From positions 124,001 to 188,000 of the forward strand of contig NZ_JADEWC010000002.1 in the NCBI RefSeq assembly GCF_015207825.1: a stretch of DNA of 64,000 nt, read 5' to 3'. A program made the translations under genes and the position numbers. The notes beneath the pieces were generated by a model. It had not been told where the DNA came from. It was given only the letters and a program-made list of their open reading frames with translations, and searched no databases. Below are positions 20,835 to 30,154 of the stretch, piece by piece (within the stretch, counting starts at the first letter, position 1; the number at the start of each line of letters is the position of its first letter). Origin of the DNA: Cyanobacterium stanieri LEGE 03274 (GTDB lineage: Bacteria > Cyanobacteriota > Cyanobacteriia > Cyanobacteriales > Cyanobacteriaceae).

Positions 20835-22007
20835 TTACAGTTGAGAAAGTAAGTTTTGATAATAGTCTTGTTTATAGTTAATTTCTTGGGCAATTTGTAA
20901 AGCCTGACTAAAATAAATCCTCGCTTGGTTGATGTTGCCTTGTTGTTGATAAATTATTCCCATGCTTTCATAGGTTTCCATTAATCCATAATAGTTATAG
21001 GCCTGTTGTTGTAGTTTGATTAATTCATCATAGACAGTTAGGGCAGAATCTAATTGTTCATATTCTTGATATAAATTTGCTAATCTTTTTAGGGCATCCG
21101 TTGCGATCGCAAATTGTCCTTGCGCCCATGCAGTATTAAAAGCCTCCTGATAAAAATTAGCCGCCTCTTGAGGGTTATCCAATAACTTATAATCATCACC
21201 CATAGAAATTTCTAGCAATGCCACAGCCCTTAAATTATTATTTCTCACATAATTAGCAATTAACTGCTTCTTATACTCCACCGCATTTTCAGGACGTAAT
21301 ATCGCTCCATTAATCTCCGATAAACGCCTTAAGTAATTAGACTCAGCCAAAAAATTATTATTTTCTTGAGCAAAAGTTAACAACTCCTCATAAATCGGTT
21401 GAGCATTGAAATAATCAAACTTACTCAGATATAAACTACCCAAAGCCTCCAAATTATTAATAATATCCTCCTCCTCATCTTCTCCACGGGCATCATCTAA
21501 CAACTGTCTCCTTAACGCAATGGAATTATCAACATCCCTCAAAGTTTCATAGGCTTCCAAAAAATAAGGCAACAACTGAGGATTTAAAAGATTATTAGTC
21601 GTACTTTCCCTTTGTAAAACCGATAACCTCTCGCTCAAAAAATTAACATCATCTCCCCTACCCCTTGCCCATGCCACGGCGCCCACTTCACCAATTAACT
21701 CAACTTCTTCCCTAGCCCCCAAAAAACGAGTTAGCCTAATTTGACGATACCAAATATCAAACGCCTCATCCTCATTACCCAACTCTAACTGACTTTGTGC
21801 CAACTGATTTAACTCCTCAAGAGCAATTTTTAAGGCTTCTTTTTCCCCTTGAGTTAAATTATTTCTTCTTGGTAATAACTCATCCCTAACATTTTCATTA
21901 ATGGGATTAGCCCTTCTGTTTTGGGCAACAACAGGGTTAAAAACTGAAGATATAGTTAACAATAAAATTAACCAAGAATAGATAATAAAACCTTTTTTAA
22001 GGAACAT
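20835..22007 (-). CDS. Secreted TPR-repeat protein
   Basis: 390 aa with an N-terminal signal peptide (hydrophobic FIIYSWLILLLTISSV, cleavage probably after VVAQ near residue 29), so it is periplasmic or thylakoid-lumenal. The rest is helical, with tetratricopeptide repeats clearest in the C-terminal half (for example TALKRLANLYQEYEQLDSALTVYDELI and MGIIYQQQGNINQARIYFSQAL). TPR arrays mediate protein-protein contacts, and the partner cannot be predicted. It lies downstream of petL on the same strand, but a strong terminator at 22078-22109 separates them. Confidence 0.8.
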   Translation of the reverse strand: MFLKKGFIIYSWLILLLTISSVFNPVVAQNRRANPINENVRDELLPRRNNLTQGEKEALKIALEELNQLAQSQLELGNEDEAFDIWYRQIRLTRFLGAREEVELIGEVGAVAWARGRGDDVNFLSERLSVLQRESTTNNLLNPQLLPYFLEAYETLRDVDNSIALRRQLLDDARGEDEEEDIINNLEALGSLYLSKFDYFNAQPIYEELLTFAQENNNFLAESNYLRRLSEINGAILRPENAVEYKKQLIANYVRNNNLRAVALLEISMGDDYKLLDNPQEAANFYQEAFNTAWAQGQFAIATDALKRLANLYQEYEQLDSALTVYDELIKLQQQAYNYYGLMETYESMGIIYQQQGNINQARIYFSQALQIAQEINYKQDYYQNLLSQL

Positions 22008-22077
22008 GGTATATGTAGAAAAATTTAAACCGTCACCTATTATAGTCTTTTACAAAAAATCCTTTGATTTGAAGAAC

Positions 22078-22109
22078 AAAAAACCCTATCTGGTGACATA
22101 GATAGGGTC
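22078..22109 (-). terminator. Rho-independent terminator after petL
   Basis: On the minus strand, ACCCTATC (22108-22101) pairs with GATAGGGT (22090-22083) around a 10-nt loop and is followed by six T (22083-22078). It lies a few bases after the stop of the small gene at 22117-22212 and supports that gene being a separate transcript. Confidence 0.85.
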
Positions 22110-22116
22110 ATGGATT

Positions 22117-22212
22117 TTATAATAATTTTAAAGCACGGAAACCGTAATATAAACCAACCGCCGCCACGGTGAAAGCACCGATGATGCCAACATAAGCAAT
22201 TACACCAGACAT
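22117..22212 (-). CDS. petL: Probable cytochrome b6-f subunit PetL
   Basis: A 31-residue ORF, MSGVIAYVGIIGAF... ending GLYYGFRALKLL, with one membrane helix and a short basic C-terminal tail. Size and the G-L-x-x-G-[FL]-R-[AS]-x-K-[LI] ending fit cyanobacterial PetL, a single-helix subunit at the edge of the cytochrome b6f complex. A ribosome-site-like AAGGAG lies upstream of the ATG at 22212, and an excellent terminator follows the stop. The longer overlapping frame in this place is not coding. Another single-helix photosynthetic peptide is possible, but the residue pattern favours PetL. Confidence 0.75.
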   Translation of the reverse strand: MSGVIAYVGIIGAFTVAAVGLYYGFRALKLL

Positions 22213-22314
22213 ATATAAAACTCCTTAACTTAAAATGGATAACCCATATATTGTACAATGAAGTGTTAAGTCAATCATAAGTTATGGTCGCTCAGTCTTC
22301 TTAAATTATCAATA

Positions 22315-23409
22315 ATGATGCAGTCAATCATCCCTGTTAAATTGCCCCAAAATGCCTACGAAATTCATATCGCTACAGATGGATTAAAAGAAATTGGCAA
22401 AAAAGCAAAGTCTTTAAATATCGGCAAAAAAGTTTTAGTGATTTCTAACCCCGAAATTTTTGACTACTACGGGCAAACGGTAATCGATTCTTTTACCCAA
22501 GAAGGATTTTCCGTTAATTATCATCTCATTCCTGCGGGGGAAAGTTATAAAACCCTTGATTCCATTAGTAAAATTTACGATACAGCCTTAAATTTAAGAC
22601 TCGAAAGAAATTCCACCATGGTAGCTTTGGGGGGTGGGGTGATTGGTGATATGACAGGTTTTGCGGCTTCTACTTGGTTAAGGGGAATTAATTTTATTCA
22701 GATTCCCACTTCTTTACTGGCTATGGTAGATGCTTCGGTGGGGGGCAAAACGGGGGTAAATCATCCCCAGGGAAAAAATTTGATTGGGGCTTTTTATCAA
22801 CCTAAATTGGTTTTAATTGATCCTCTTGTGTTAAAAACACTGCCAGAGCGAGAGTTTAGGGCAGGTATGGCGGAAGTTATTAAATATGGAGTGATTTGGG
22901 ATAAAGAGCTTTTTAACCGCCTAGAATCAGCAAATAATCTTAATTCTATGGATGTTTTAAGTGCTGATTTACTCAGTTATATTTTAGAACGTTCTTGTCT
23001 TGCTAAGGCTGAGGTGGTGCGACGGGATGAAAGGGAAGGGGGAGTAAGGGCTATCCTTAATTATGGACATACGGTAGGCCATGGAGTGGAGAGTTTGACG
23101 AATTATAATACTTTTGTCCATGGAGAGGCTGTGGCCATTGGTATGGCTGTGGCTGGAAAAATTGCTGTGGAAGCTGGTTTATGGACAGAGGATGAGTTAA
23201 TCAGACAAAATGATTTAATTAAAAAGGCTGGTTTACCTTTGGATATTCCTGCAACGGTGGATAGGGAAGATTTATTGGATAGTTTGCAGTTGGATAAGAA
23301 GGTTAAGGCTGGAAAGGTGCGTTTTATTTTACCGACGGAGATAGGTAAGGTAATTATTCGGGATGATATTCAGACGGATTTATTGAGGAATTGTTTTCGG
23401 GCTAGTTAG
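22315..23409 (+). CDS. aroB: 3-dehydroquinate synthase
   Basis: 364 aa, full length. It converts DAHP to 3-dehydroquinate in the shikimate pathway, using NAD+ and a divalent metal. Seen: the NAD-binding [17 protein letters not shown] (about residues 101-117), [27 protein letters not shown], and metal ligands in the [11 protein letters not shown] and [11 protein letters not shown] regions. Two consecutive ATGs are possible starts (22315 and 22318). It converges with lptC, with 14 bp between their stops. Confidence 0.97.
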   Translation: MMQSIIPVKLPQNAYEIHIATDGLKEIGKKAKSLNIGKKVLVISNPEIFDYYGQTVIDSFTQEGFSVNYHLIPAGESYKTLDSISKIYDTALNLRLERNSTMVALGGGVIGDMTGFAASTWLRGINFIQIPTSLLAMVDASVGGKTGVNHPQGKNLIGAFYQPKLVLIDPLVLKTLPEREFRAGMAEVIKYGVIWDKELFNRLESANNLNSMDVLSADLLSYILERSCLAKAEVVRRDEREGGVRAILNYGHTVGHGVESLTNYNTFVHGEAVAIGMAVAGKIAVEAGLWTEDELIRQNDLIKKAGLPLDIPATVDREDLLDSLQLDKKVKAGKVRFILPTEIGKVIIRDDIQTDLLRNCFRAS

Positions 23410-23423
23410 GAAGTCAGCAACCC

Positions 23424-24530
23424 TTAAGGATAAATGGTGGTAACTACTCGATTATTACCGTTGCCTGTTACTGTTACTTGTTTATCTTGTAGTTTGCCTT
23501 GCGCCCTATTTCCTCGAAAGTTAACTACGGGATTTATCTGTTGATATACCACGTTACCTTGAGCGTCTATATTTTGATCATTTAAATTCCAGATTACATT
23601 ATCGGCATATAGTTTCGCTTCGTTATCTAGGGATTCTCCAAAAATTTGCTTACTCAGATAAACTTTATTCTCTGTTAAGTCAACTTTACCTTGATTTGCC
23701 GTCATGGTAATTTGTTCATCTACTTCTACTAAACGTATCATTTTATCGGCTTCAACAATTCTGTTATTATAATCCCATCGCATTCGGCTACCTGCCCCTT
23801 GTAGGGGAGGATTTAGGGATTGATATTCGATGTTATTTTCTACTATTAAAATGTTATCGTTGAGATTCATTTCTGCTGTGGTAGCCTTTAGGGTATCTGT
23901 GATTTGCTCATCTTCGTAACGGCTGACTTCAAATGGTAAGTCTGTACTGATTAACCCCTGTTCTATTTGCCAGATGATGGCATCGGCAAGGATTTTTAAT
24001 TGTGGTTCAAAGGTATTAGCGACAATGTCTTCTGTTAGTTGTAATACTTGGGTGGCGGTGTTATATTCTGCTTGTTGGGTAACTAATCTGATTTGGGTAT
24101 GAATTGCTTCGATATTTTCTTCAAGGGTAAAGTAGTTTTGCTCTGGTTTCCAATATAGTTTTTCTCCTCGGATTTCCATTTCGTTACGGGTGTCGAAGGC
24201 TATGATTTCCCCGGTGAGGTTGATTTCTTCTCCGTCGTTGATAACTTCCCCGTTTTGGGCGCTGATTTTGAGGACGATTTCTCCATTTTGGAGTAAGTTA
24301 GCGGTAATATCTTCGATGGTGGCGTTTTTGTTGTCTTGGGAGTAGGTTACTTTACCGACTCGTAGTCGCCAGAAGTTTTCACCATCGTTGTTGGATTGTT
24401 CGATGGTGGCATCACTTAAGACGATGCCTGATTCTACTGTTTGATTGTTGTTGGTGTCGTTGATGGGGGGTTGATTTTGGCAACCGCTAATGAGGAGAAT
24501 GGTGAGGAGGGGGATAATTTTTCGGTACAT
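23424..24530 (-). CDS. lptC: LPS export protein LptC-like lipoprotein
   Basis: 368 aa starting with a lipoprotein signal (LLTILLISGC, lipid-modified Cys17). The remainder is repeated beta-rich segments of LptC/OstA type (for example EINLTGEIIAFDTRNEMEIRGEKLYW and NKVYLSKQIFGESLDNEAKLYADNVIW). LptC carries lipopolysaccharide from the LptBFG transporter toward the outer membrane; cyanobacterial members are longer than the E. coli protein, as here. It starts 6 bp after the end of def on the same strand, so the pair probably forms an operon. Confidence 0.85.
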   Translation of the reverse strand: MYRKIIPLLTILLISGCQNQPPINDTNNNQTVESGIVLSDATIEQSNNDGENFWRLRVGKVTYSQDNKNATIEDITANLLQNGEIVLKISAQNGEVINDGEEINLTGEIIAFDTRNEMEIRGEKLYWKPEQNYFTLEENIEAIHTQIRLVTQQAEYNTATQVLQLTEDIVANTFEPQLKILADAIIWQIEQGLISTDLPFEVSRYEDEQITDTLKATTAEMNLNDNILIVENNIEYQSLNPPLQGAGSRMRWDYNNRIVEADKMIRLVEVDEQITMTANQGKVDLTENKVYLSKQIFGESLDNEAKLYADNVIWNLNDQNIDAQGNVVYQQINPVVNFRGNRAQGKLQDKQVTVTGNGNNRVVTTIYP

Positions 24531-24536
24531 CTGAGA

Positions 24537-25028
24537 TTAGGCTATGGCGGGGTTTTGGGTTTTTTTGAGGTGATCTACAAATAGGATTCCGTTTAAGTGG
24601 TCAATTTCGTGTTGTATAATTCTAGCAATAAAACCATGGAATTCTCTTTCTTGTTTTTCCCCTTTTCTATTGTAGTATGTAAGGGCGATCGCCCCATAAC
24701 GTAATACATCAGCCCTTGTGCCTTTAACACTTAAACAGCCTTCCTCCTCCATTAAAAAATCATCGGAAAAGGAAATAATTTCAGGGTTAATCATCTCCAT
24801 GGGTGCCATGAAAGGGGCATGGGGATAACGGGCATTCGGATGGGAAGCCACCACCACCACCCGAGTAGAATAACCAATTTGAGGGGCAGCCAAACCTACC
24901 CCATGGCGCTCAAACACCATTTTTAACATCATATCAATTAACTCTTGTATGTCTGAGGCGTGAATATTTTCCACCCGGGGAGCTACTTTTCTTAAAATAG
25001 GATTACCAATTTGTAAAATTTCTACCAT
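24537..25028 (-). CDS. def: Peptide deformylase
   Basis: 163 aa. Removes the formyl group from the N-terminal methionine of new proteins, with a bound metal. The three family motifs are present: GVGLAAPQIG (about residues 43-52), EEGCLSV (metal-ligand cysteine), and QHEIDHLNGI (both metal histidines and the catalytic glutamate). It is divergent from scpB (45 bp between start codons) and immediately upstream of lptC. Confidence 0.97.
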   Translation of the reverse strand: MVEILQIGNPILRKVAPRVENIHASDIQELIDMMLKMVFERHGVGLAAPQIGYSTRVVVVASHPNARYPHAPFMAPMEMINPEIISFSDDFLMEEEGCLSVKGTRADVLRYGAIALTYYNRKGEKQEREFHGFIARIIQHEIDHLNGILFVDHLKKTQNPAIA

Positions 25029-25073
25029 TGTCCGTGTATGATATTTCCAAACTTTAGTGAATTTTTTATCTGA

Positions 25074-25562
25074 ATGGGATCTGAATATACTAATTTTAAT
25101 TTAGTTACTCAAATAGAAGCGATACTCTATCTTAAAGGTAAACCAACCAGCTGTGCAGAAATAGAAGAATTAACCCAAGCGGGGGAAGAAGAAATAGAAT
25201 CGGCCTTGATTAAATTAATGTCTGATTATGCCCACCGCCCCGAGAGTGCTTTAGAAGTGGTGGAAACCCCTGCAGGATATGCCCTACAACTGCGCCATTG
25301 TTGTCAAAATCTCCTCGAAAATCTTGTCCCTGCGGACTTAAACACCGCCACCCTTCGTACCCTGGCTGCGATCGCACTTACAAATCCCATACTACAAAGC
25401 GACTTAATAACCGTGCGTGGTAGTGGAGCTTATCAACACGTCCAAGAACTGCTAGAATTAGGTTTTATCCGTAAACGTCGTCAAGCCGAAGGGCGCTCTT
25501 ATTGGTTGGAAATTACCGACAAATTTCATCAATATTTTGAAATTGACCAACTACCAACCTAA
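25074..25562 (+). CDS. scpB: Segregation and condensation protein B
   Basis: 162 aa with the two winged-helix layout of ScpB: IEAILYLKGKPTSCAEIEELT at the N terminus and TLRTLAAIALTNPILQSDLITVRGSGAYQHVQELLELGFIRKRRQAEGR in the centre. The canonical AIIAYRQPIT core is altered to AIALTNPILQ, as in other short cyanobacterial members. ScpB dimerises and binds ScpA to complete the SMC condensin. An smc gene is present in the window at 52378-56013, far from this one. No scpA is visible here. Confidence 0.88.
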   Translation: MGSEYTNFNLVTQIEAILYLKGKPTSCAEIEELTQAGEEEIESALIKLMSDYAHRPESALEVVETPAGYALQLRHCCQNLLENLVPADLNTATLRTLAAIALTNPILQSDLITVRGSGAYQHVQELLELGFIRKRRQAEGRSYWLEITDKFHQYFEIDQLPT

Positions 25563-25634
25563 AAAACGTTTATATTAATAAGCAGGTAAAGAGGAACTGA
25601 GTAAAAGAAGAATCACTATAGAGGACAAAAATAA

Positions 25635-25961
25635 ATGGTATTTAACGCAAATTTTTTTGGCGGAGAATCAGACACAACTTTAGATAACACCTTAATTGAT
25701 TACCTACAAAAACAAAAACCAGAAACCCTTGAAAGAATAGCCCAATCAGCAACCCCAGAAATCAAAGAAATCATAACCCACAACGTACAAGGGTTATTAG
25801 GGATGTTGCCCACCGAAGGATTTAACGTACAAATTGTCACCGATAAACAACATATGGCAAATCTACTAGCCTCTGCCATGATGACGGGTTATTTTCTCTG
25901 TCAGATGGAAAAAAGAAAAACCCTAGAAGAAAACCTCTTTGATACCGATTCCATGGAGTAA
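25635..25961 (+). CDS. DUF760 family protein
   Basis: 108 aa, soluble, acidic and helical. The core IKEIITHNVQGLLGMLPTEGFNVQIVTDKQHMANLLASAMMTGYFLCQME matches the DUF760 family, widespread in cyanobacteria and plastids and without an assigned biochemical role in cyanobacteria. A ribosome site (AGAGGA) lies 10-15 bp before ATG 25635. It follows scpB by 72 bp on the same strand and could be co-transcribed. Confidence 0.85.
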   Translation: MVFNANFFGGESDTTLDNTLIDYLQKQKPETLERIAQSATPEIKEIITHNVQGLLGMLPTEGFNVQIVTDKQHMANLLASAMMTGYFLCQMEKRKTLEENLFDTDSME

Positions 25962-25971
25962 TTATTTTCTT

Positions 25972-26100
25972 GGCGTTGGTGAATTAAGGTATGATTTTTA
26001 GTTGAGTTTGGCAATAGGCAATGGGCAATAGTAATAATAGTTTTAATACTATACATTTACTGTAATTCAATAATGCTTCATACTCAAAATCAGCAATGCC
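25972..26100 (+). repeat. MITE-like element, copy 2
   Basis: 129 bp bounded by GGCGTTGGTGAATTAAGG at the left and CAGCAATGCC at the right (imperfect terminal inverted repeats). It aligns nearly base for base with the reverse complement of 42087-42216. It carries three GGCAATR heptamers, against four in that copy. Immediately to its right is a short hairpin, TGGTGGG...CCCACCA (26112-26129), without a T tract. Confidence 0.85.
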
Positions 26101-26235
26101 ATTTTTTTCAATGGTGGGAAATACCCACCATATATTATATTCTTAACCTGACACCTGATAACCGATACCTGACACCTTTTTTACAAGACTATAAATTTTA
26201 TCCTGAAATCAGGTTATTATAGGGTGGTTATTGCC

Positions 26236-27435
26236 CTACCTCAAAATTTTCTCCGTCAGTTTCGCAAGAATAGTCTCCCTTAACTGTTTATCCTTGGGTA
26301 ACATCGCCAAAATCTCTTCAACTTTTTGATTAACTTCAGACTCCCGTTGACTATCTATCCATATCAGGTGATTGGTTTCTTCCCCGTCACTGCGGGTAAC
26401 AGTAATCCTTCTGGCGGATAATCCTTCCCCTTGTTTAACTTTTACTTGCCCTTGGATGGCTTCTAGGTTGGTAAATTTACGGGATAATTCAGCCAGTTTA
26501 CTTTGAAATAAACTAACATCTTCATCTTTCCAAGATTCCGCTGGTTTGTCAGCAATAATCATCATCAAAGCCTCTAACCATTGTTTATCATTTTTGGTTT
26601 CATCACATACTGCTTGGGTAAAACGTTTTAAAATTGGCTCAACACATTTATCTTTAAGGTAAGATGCCCTTATGCGTAAGTCTTCCCTGAGTTTTGTAGT
26701 CTCGTTTCTCACCCCAAAGGCAGAATATAACAAGGATTGACATTCACTCAACAGATTTTCGTAGGCAAGATTAATTTCTCTTAATGCTGTTATCAGGTTT
26801 GTTTTTAGTTGTTTGGCGGTGATACCGTCTTTTTCTTTGTTGGTGGTGATGGGGGGTAAGTCACAGGCTTCGGGTAGTTGTTTAAATAATAGTTCGTCAG
26901 GTTCGACGGTTTTTTGTAAGATGGTTAAGATGTTTAGTGCTGTTGGACTTAATTCTTTTGTTTGAAGGGTATAACGGGGGAGTTGTTTAACAAATTGATA
27001 TAGGGGAGTGACAACGGTTAAAAGGGTGGCGTTACGAATGTTTCTTTTGGCTTTTGTTTGCGGATTACGCAGGATAGCTTCTAATTCTTGGAATACTTCT
27101 CCCCTTAATCCTTCTATGGCAAAATATTTTACGGCATAACGTTCGGGATTTTTGACTAATAATTCTAAATGTTCTTCCCCTAGCACTGGTATAAATGTAC
27201 CATCTTGATATACTCCCACTTCTTCTTTGTAATACAGTAATACGGCGGTAAGAATGATGGGGATGATGCCTTCTTTTACTCCGTAGGGGGGTAGTTGTAG
27301 GATTTGGTATAGTTGGGCGATATTTTGGGGATTTTCGGTGGCTGATGTGCAAAAAAGGGCGATCGCACCCCACACTTTATCTATATTAGGATTATCCCCA
27401 CCCATAGGCGCATGAATACCCCACTCTTCATCCAT
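26236..27435 (-). CDS. C-terminal part of the split BrxC/PglY-like ATPase
   Basis: 399 aa, starting at an ATG whose A is the last base of the upstream TAA stop (TAATG, 27437-27433). It has no P-loop of its own. VWGAIALFC..., LPPYGVKEGIIPIILTAVLLYY and EVGVYQDGTFIPVL are the kind of sequence that, in full-length large P-loop proteins of this type, directly follows the RETGIHR segment seen at the end of the previous ORF. It may therefore be the detached C terminus of one gene rather than a separate protein. It could still be made by translational coupling through the TAATG overlap. The following 135 bp to the MITE hold only low-complexity repeats. Confidence 0.75.
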   Translation of the reverse strand: MDEEWGIHAPMGGDNPNIDKVWGAIALFCTSATENPQNIAQLYQILQLPPYGVKEGIIPIILTAVLLYYKEEVGVYQDGTFIPVLGEEHLELLVKNPERYAVKYFAIEGLRGEVFQELEAILRNPQTKAKRNIRNATLLTVVTPLYQFVKQLPRYTLQTKELSPTALNILTILQKTVEPDELLFKQLPEACDLPPITTNKEKDGITAKQLKTNLITALREINLAYENLLSECQSLLYSAFGVRNETTKLREDLRIRASYLKDKCVEPILKRFTQAVCDETKNDKQWLEALMMIIADKPAESWKDEDVSLFQSKLAELSRKFTNLEAIQGQVKVKQGEGLSARRITVTRSDGEETNHLIWIDSQRESEVNQKVEEILAMLPKDKQLRETILAKLTEKILR

Positions 27436-29735
27436 TAAAATTGTAGTATCTGTGTCGGGGGGGGTAGTATGTAGTTATAACCTTTGCCATCACTAGATTT
27501 GAGGTTATTTTCAGTCAAAGAAAGAGGGCGATGGATACCCGTTTCCCGTAACAAAGAATAATACATCGTCACCTCAGGGCCATAACCAGAAAAACCAAGA
27601 TTAGGTAAACTAGAATGGTTAATCATCGCTGTAATTAACTCCCTTCTTGCCTTGCTACCCTGAGAAGTAAGATTGCGACGGTTAATCAACTCATTCCAGA
27701 GAATAGGAGTTTTAACAAAAGTCTCATCACACAACCGAGAAAGATAACCATTCAACTCCCCTACACTTTTGACGGGGGTTAACTCTCCCCCAATCCAACA
27801 ACGACACTCCCCCCGACTAAAATCAAAAACACTATTTAAAGTTTCATCCAAAGCTTTTTGCGCTTCCATGAGACGATAACGCACCTCCTTTCTCGCTACC
27901 CCATCCGACTGTAACTCCTTCGCCTCATTATTCATCCGATTCAAAGCGCTAAATTCTTGGGCTTGTAATCGCAAAACCTGTAAGTTATTGGTAGTAATGA
28001 CAATAATGGGTAAACCATTGACAGTTTTTTGGGGAAAAGTAGGGGGCATTTCCTCCTCCAACCAATAACCTAACCAACCATCCGTCGAATTATCTTCACA
28101 TTCCACCCTATCCCAATCAAAAGAGGCATCGAGATAATGTCTTTCAAAATAACGTAAAGTGCCTGTTTGATAACTATGTCGTTGCGCAATGATAGGCTTG
28201 AGAGGGCGTAATGGGGATAAAAGTTTGGCTAAACTAGACTGCTCTTGTTTTAAATAGGATTCTAGTTCATAATCAATGTTATAGTCTGAACCTTCCCAGA
28301 TTCTCAACTCATCAATTTGTTTACGATGGGTAATCAACCCTTGTCTTAAAAGTTGTTCAATTTTTTCTTGCCAATAGTTAAACCTATCGTTATCCTCTCC
28401 ATCACAAAGACTATGGGCGACTAAATTACGGGTTGCCCTAATAATACCTGTAATACTAACTAAGTTTAGCAAACCGATCGCCTTTAGCAACCGCAAATTA
28501 TCCTCATCGAGGTGTTTGGCATCGTTGATTAAATCATAGATTTCTACCCACCGTTGGAAATTTACTACCCTTGTCAACCCCATACCCACGGAGGAGATAA
28601 AATAATCATAGATTTGATCAAGTTTGAGGGTAGGTAAGTCATCATCGTTAATAACCGTTTCCTCTAAAAACTTTTTGAACGAAAAAGGCTCATCGGATGT
28701 GATAAAAGTAAATAAGGTGCGATCGTTTTGGGCATATTTGACGCATAAAACTGGTAAAATTAAGGCACTAAGGGGATGAAGGGGATAAATATTTTTAATT
28801 AAATTATCTTCAATTTTTTCTAACTTTAAAATTGGCTCTAATGTTTGATTCCAATAACTACTATATTGGTCAATTTTTTTCTCAAAACCATCATCAAAAT
28901 TCGAGGTAATAGCTTCGGCGATTAACCTAATCATCTGCCCCGTGGATTCGGTAAAAGCAATATCTTCAAATCTTCCTGTAATTTTTGACCATTCATTACG
29001 TTGAATAGTAGCCAACCTTTGTCCATATTCGGTAAAGGCTTGGTGTAAGATACCTAAAATATAAATTCTTTTGCCTTCAACAGCTTCTAATTCTGCTAAT
29101 TGTTGTAATAAATATAAATCCTCTGCCCCTTGATTATAAACGGCATATTCTAAGTTTTTTCCTAGTTCATCAATAACTAAAATAATATCTTTTTTTGTTT
29201 GTAAAACAATATCTTTAATAATACTAACTATGGCAGTATTTTGAACTATTTTACCGTCCTTAATACGGTTTTCTATGTCCTGTAAAGAAGTAATAAACTG
29301 CGTAGATAATTTACCCCCAACATCCTTTAAACCATTAATTAACGCCCGAATAATAGTTAAACTAATCGCCTCTCGTTGACTAACGGCGATCGCCCTTACC
29401 ATGCCATCATCAGGAATATTATTGATAATAACATTATCATCTATATGGTTATTTACTATCTCTAAAGCCTTTCTTTTTACTTGATTTTTTTGATTAGCTA
29501 ATAAAGAAATTAAAAAATGAACAAAAGCAGATTTACCAGTACCATAAACCCCCGTTAAAGTCCAACAATTATATTTATTTTCTCCACTTACTCCCAACAA
29601 AACTCGCTTTAAAGTTTCCACAGATTTATCCGTTAAAACATAACCATCCAAAGCAGATAAATCGTTAAAATCCCTTTCTAAATTAATAGAACGACCATAA
29701 CGACGTTGTAAAGTAAAATAAGAAGATAAATTCAT
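27435..29735 (-). CDS. Large P-loop ATPase, BrxC/PglY-like, N-terminal part
   Basis: I start it at ATG 29735 (MNLSSYFTLQRRYGRS; 766 aa). An upstream start at 29837 would translate a low-complexity spacer that recurs elsewhere. Walker A is GVYGTGKSAF (about residues 62-71), with a Walker B-like IILVIDELGKNLEY later. Organisation and the closing segment MYYSLLRETGIHR suggest the BrxC/PglY or related large defence ATPases. The frame ends at TAA 27437-27435, just after a C8 tract (27464-27457) that breaks continuity with the next ORF. The upstream neighbour on the same strand is a DUF4007 gene, supporting a defence role; which named system is uncertain. Confidence 0.75.
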   Translation of the reverse strand: MNLSSYFTLQRRYGRSINLERDFNDLSALDGYVLTDKSVETLKRVLLGVSGENKYNCWTLTGVYGTGKSAFVHFLISLLANQKNQVKRKALEIVNNHIDDNVIINNIPDDGMVRAIAVSQREAISLTIIRALINGLKDVGGKLSTQFITSLQDIENRIKDGKIVQNTAIVSIIKDIVLQTKKDIILVIDELGKNLEYAVYNQGAEDLYLLQQLAELEAVEGKRIYILGILHQAFTEYGQRLATIQRNEWSKITGRFEDIAFTESTGQMIRLIAEAITSNFDDGFEKKIDQYSSYWNQTLEPILKLEKIEDNLIKNIYPLHPLSALILPVLCVKYAQNDRTLFTFITSDEPFSFKKFLEETVINDDDLPTLKLDQIYDYFISSVGMGLTRVVNFQRWVEIYDLINDAKHLDEDNLRLLKAIGLLNLVSITGIIRATRNLVAHSLCDGEDNDRFNYWQEKIEQLLRQGLITHRKQIDELRIWEGSDYNIDYELESYLKQEQSSLAKLLSPLRPLKPIIAQRHSYQTGTLRYFERHYLDASFDWDRVECEDNSTDGWLGYWLEEEMPPTFPQKTVNGLPIIVITTNNLQVLRLQAQEFSALNRMNNEAKELQSDGVARKEVRYRLMEAQKALDETLNSVFDFSRGECRCWIGGELTPVKSVGELNGYLSRLCDETFVKTPILWNELINRRNLTSQGSKARRELITAMINHSSLPNLGFSGYGPEVTMYYSLLRETGIHRPLSLTENNLKSSDGKGYNYILPPPTQILQF
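27457..27464 (-). repeat. C8 homopolymer at the frame break
   Basis: Eight G on the plus strand, so eight C in the coding strand (codons CTA CCC CCC CCG). With nine or six C the frame passes straight into the downstream ORF with no stop, giving about 1,166 aa from ATG 29735. Candidate contingency locus, frameshifting site or recent mutation. Confidence 0.85.
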
Positions 29736-30154
29736 AATCATCAGTATAAAAAAATTGAGTTCGGGATAATATTTTTGGTTAAGATGGGGAATAGGGAACA
29801 GGCAATAGGCAATAGTGATTATATTTTTAATAATCAATTATTTTGATCATGGAAGTATATTTAATAGTTTAGTTAACTATTATCTAGTTTTTAGACTATC
29901 ACTTAAAGCCTAGTTTTACTAATAAAAAAGAGTTATAAACTGACTTTAAATAGGTAGATATAGCATTATTATAAAAGATAACTTATTATTAAATATTGAT
30001 TTTAAGGTAATAACTGATTTTCAATTAAATTAAACCGTACCATTCGTAATTATACTAAACCTCAATAACTGAAAGTCAACGAATTTTGGAAGATTTAAGA
30101 GGTAAAACCATACCTTTTATTTAAAAAATATTATCAACTATCAATTATCAATTA
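29736..30154. other. AT-rich gap between the DUF4007 and ATPase genes
   Basis: About 420 bp containing a short run of GGCAATR-type heptamers (about 29790-29815) and otherwise very AT-rich DNA. I find no ORF or structural RNA. Co-directional defence genes normally sit closer together, so this may be a decayed or deleted gene, but no recognisable remnant is visible. Confidence 0.4.

Noticed and set aside
22040-22258. 72-aa minus-strand ORF overlapping the petL region
   Set aside because: It is a frame shadow: cysteine/tryptophan-rich without family likeness, and the 31-aa PetL frame with ribosome site and terminator explains the region.
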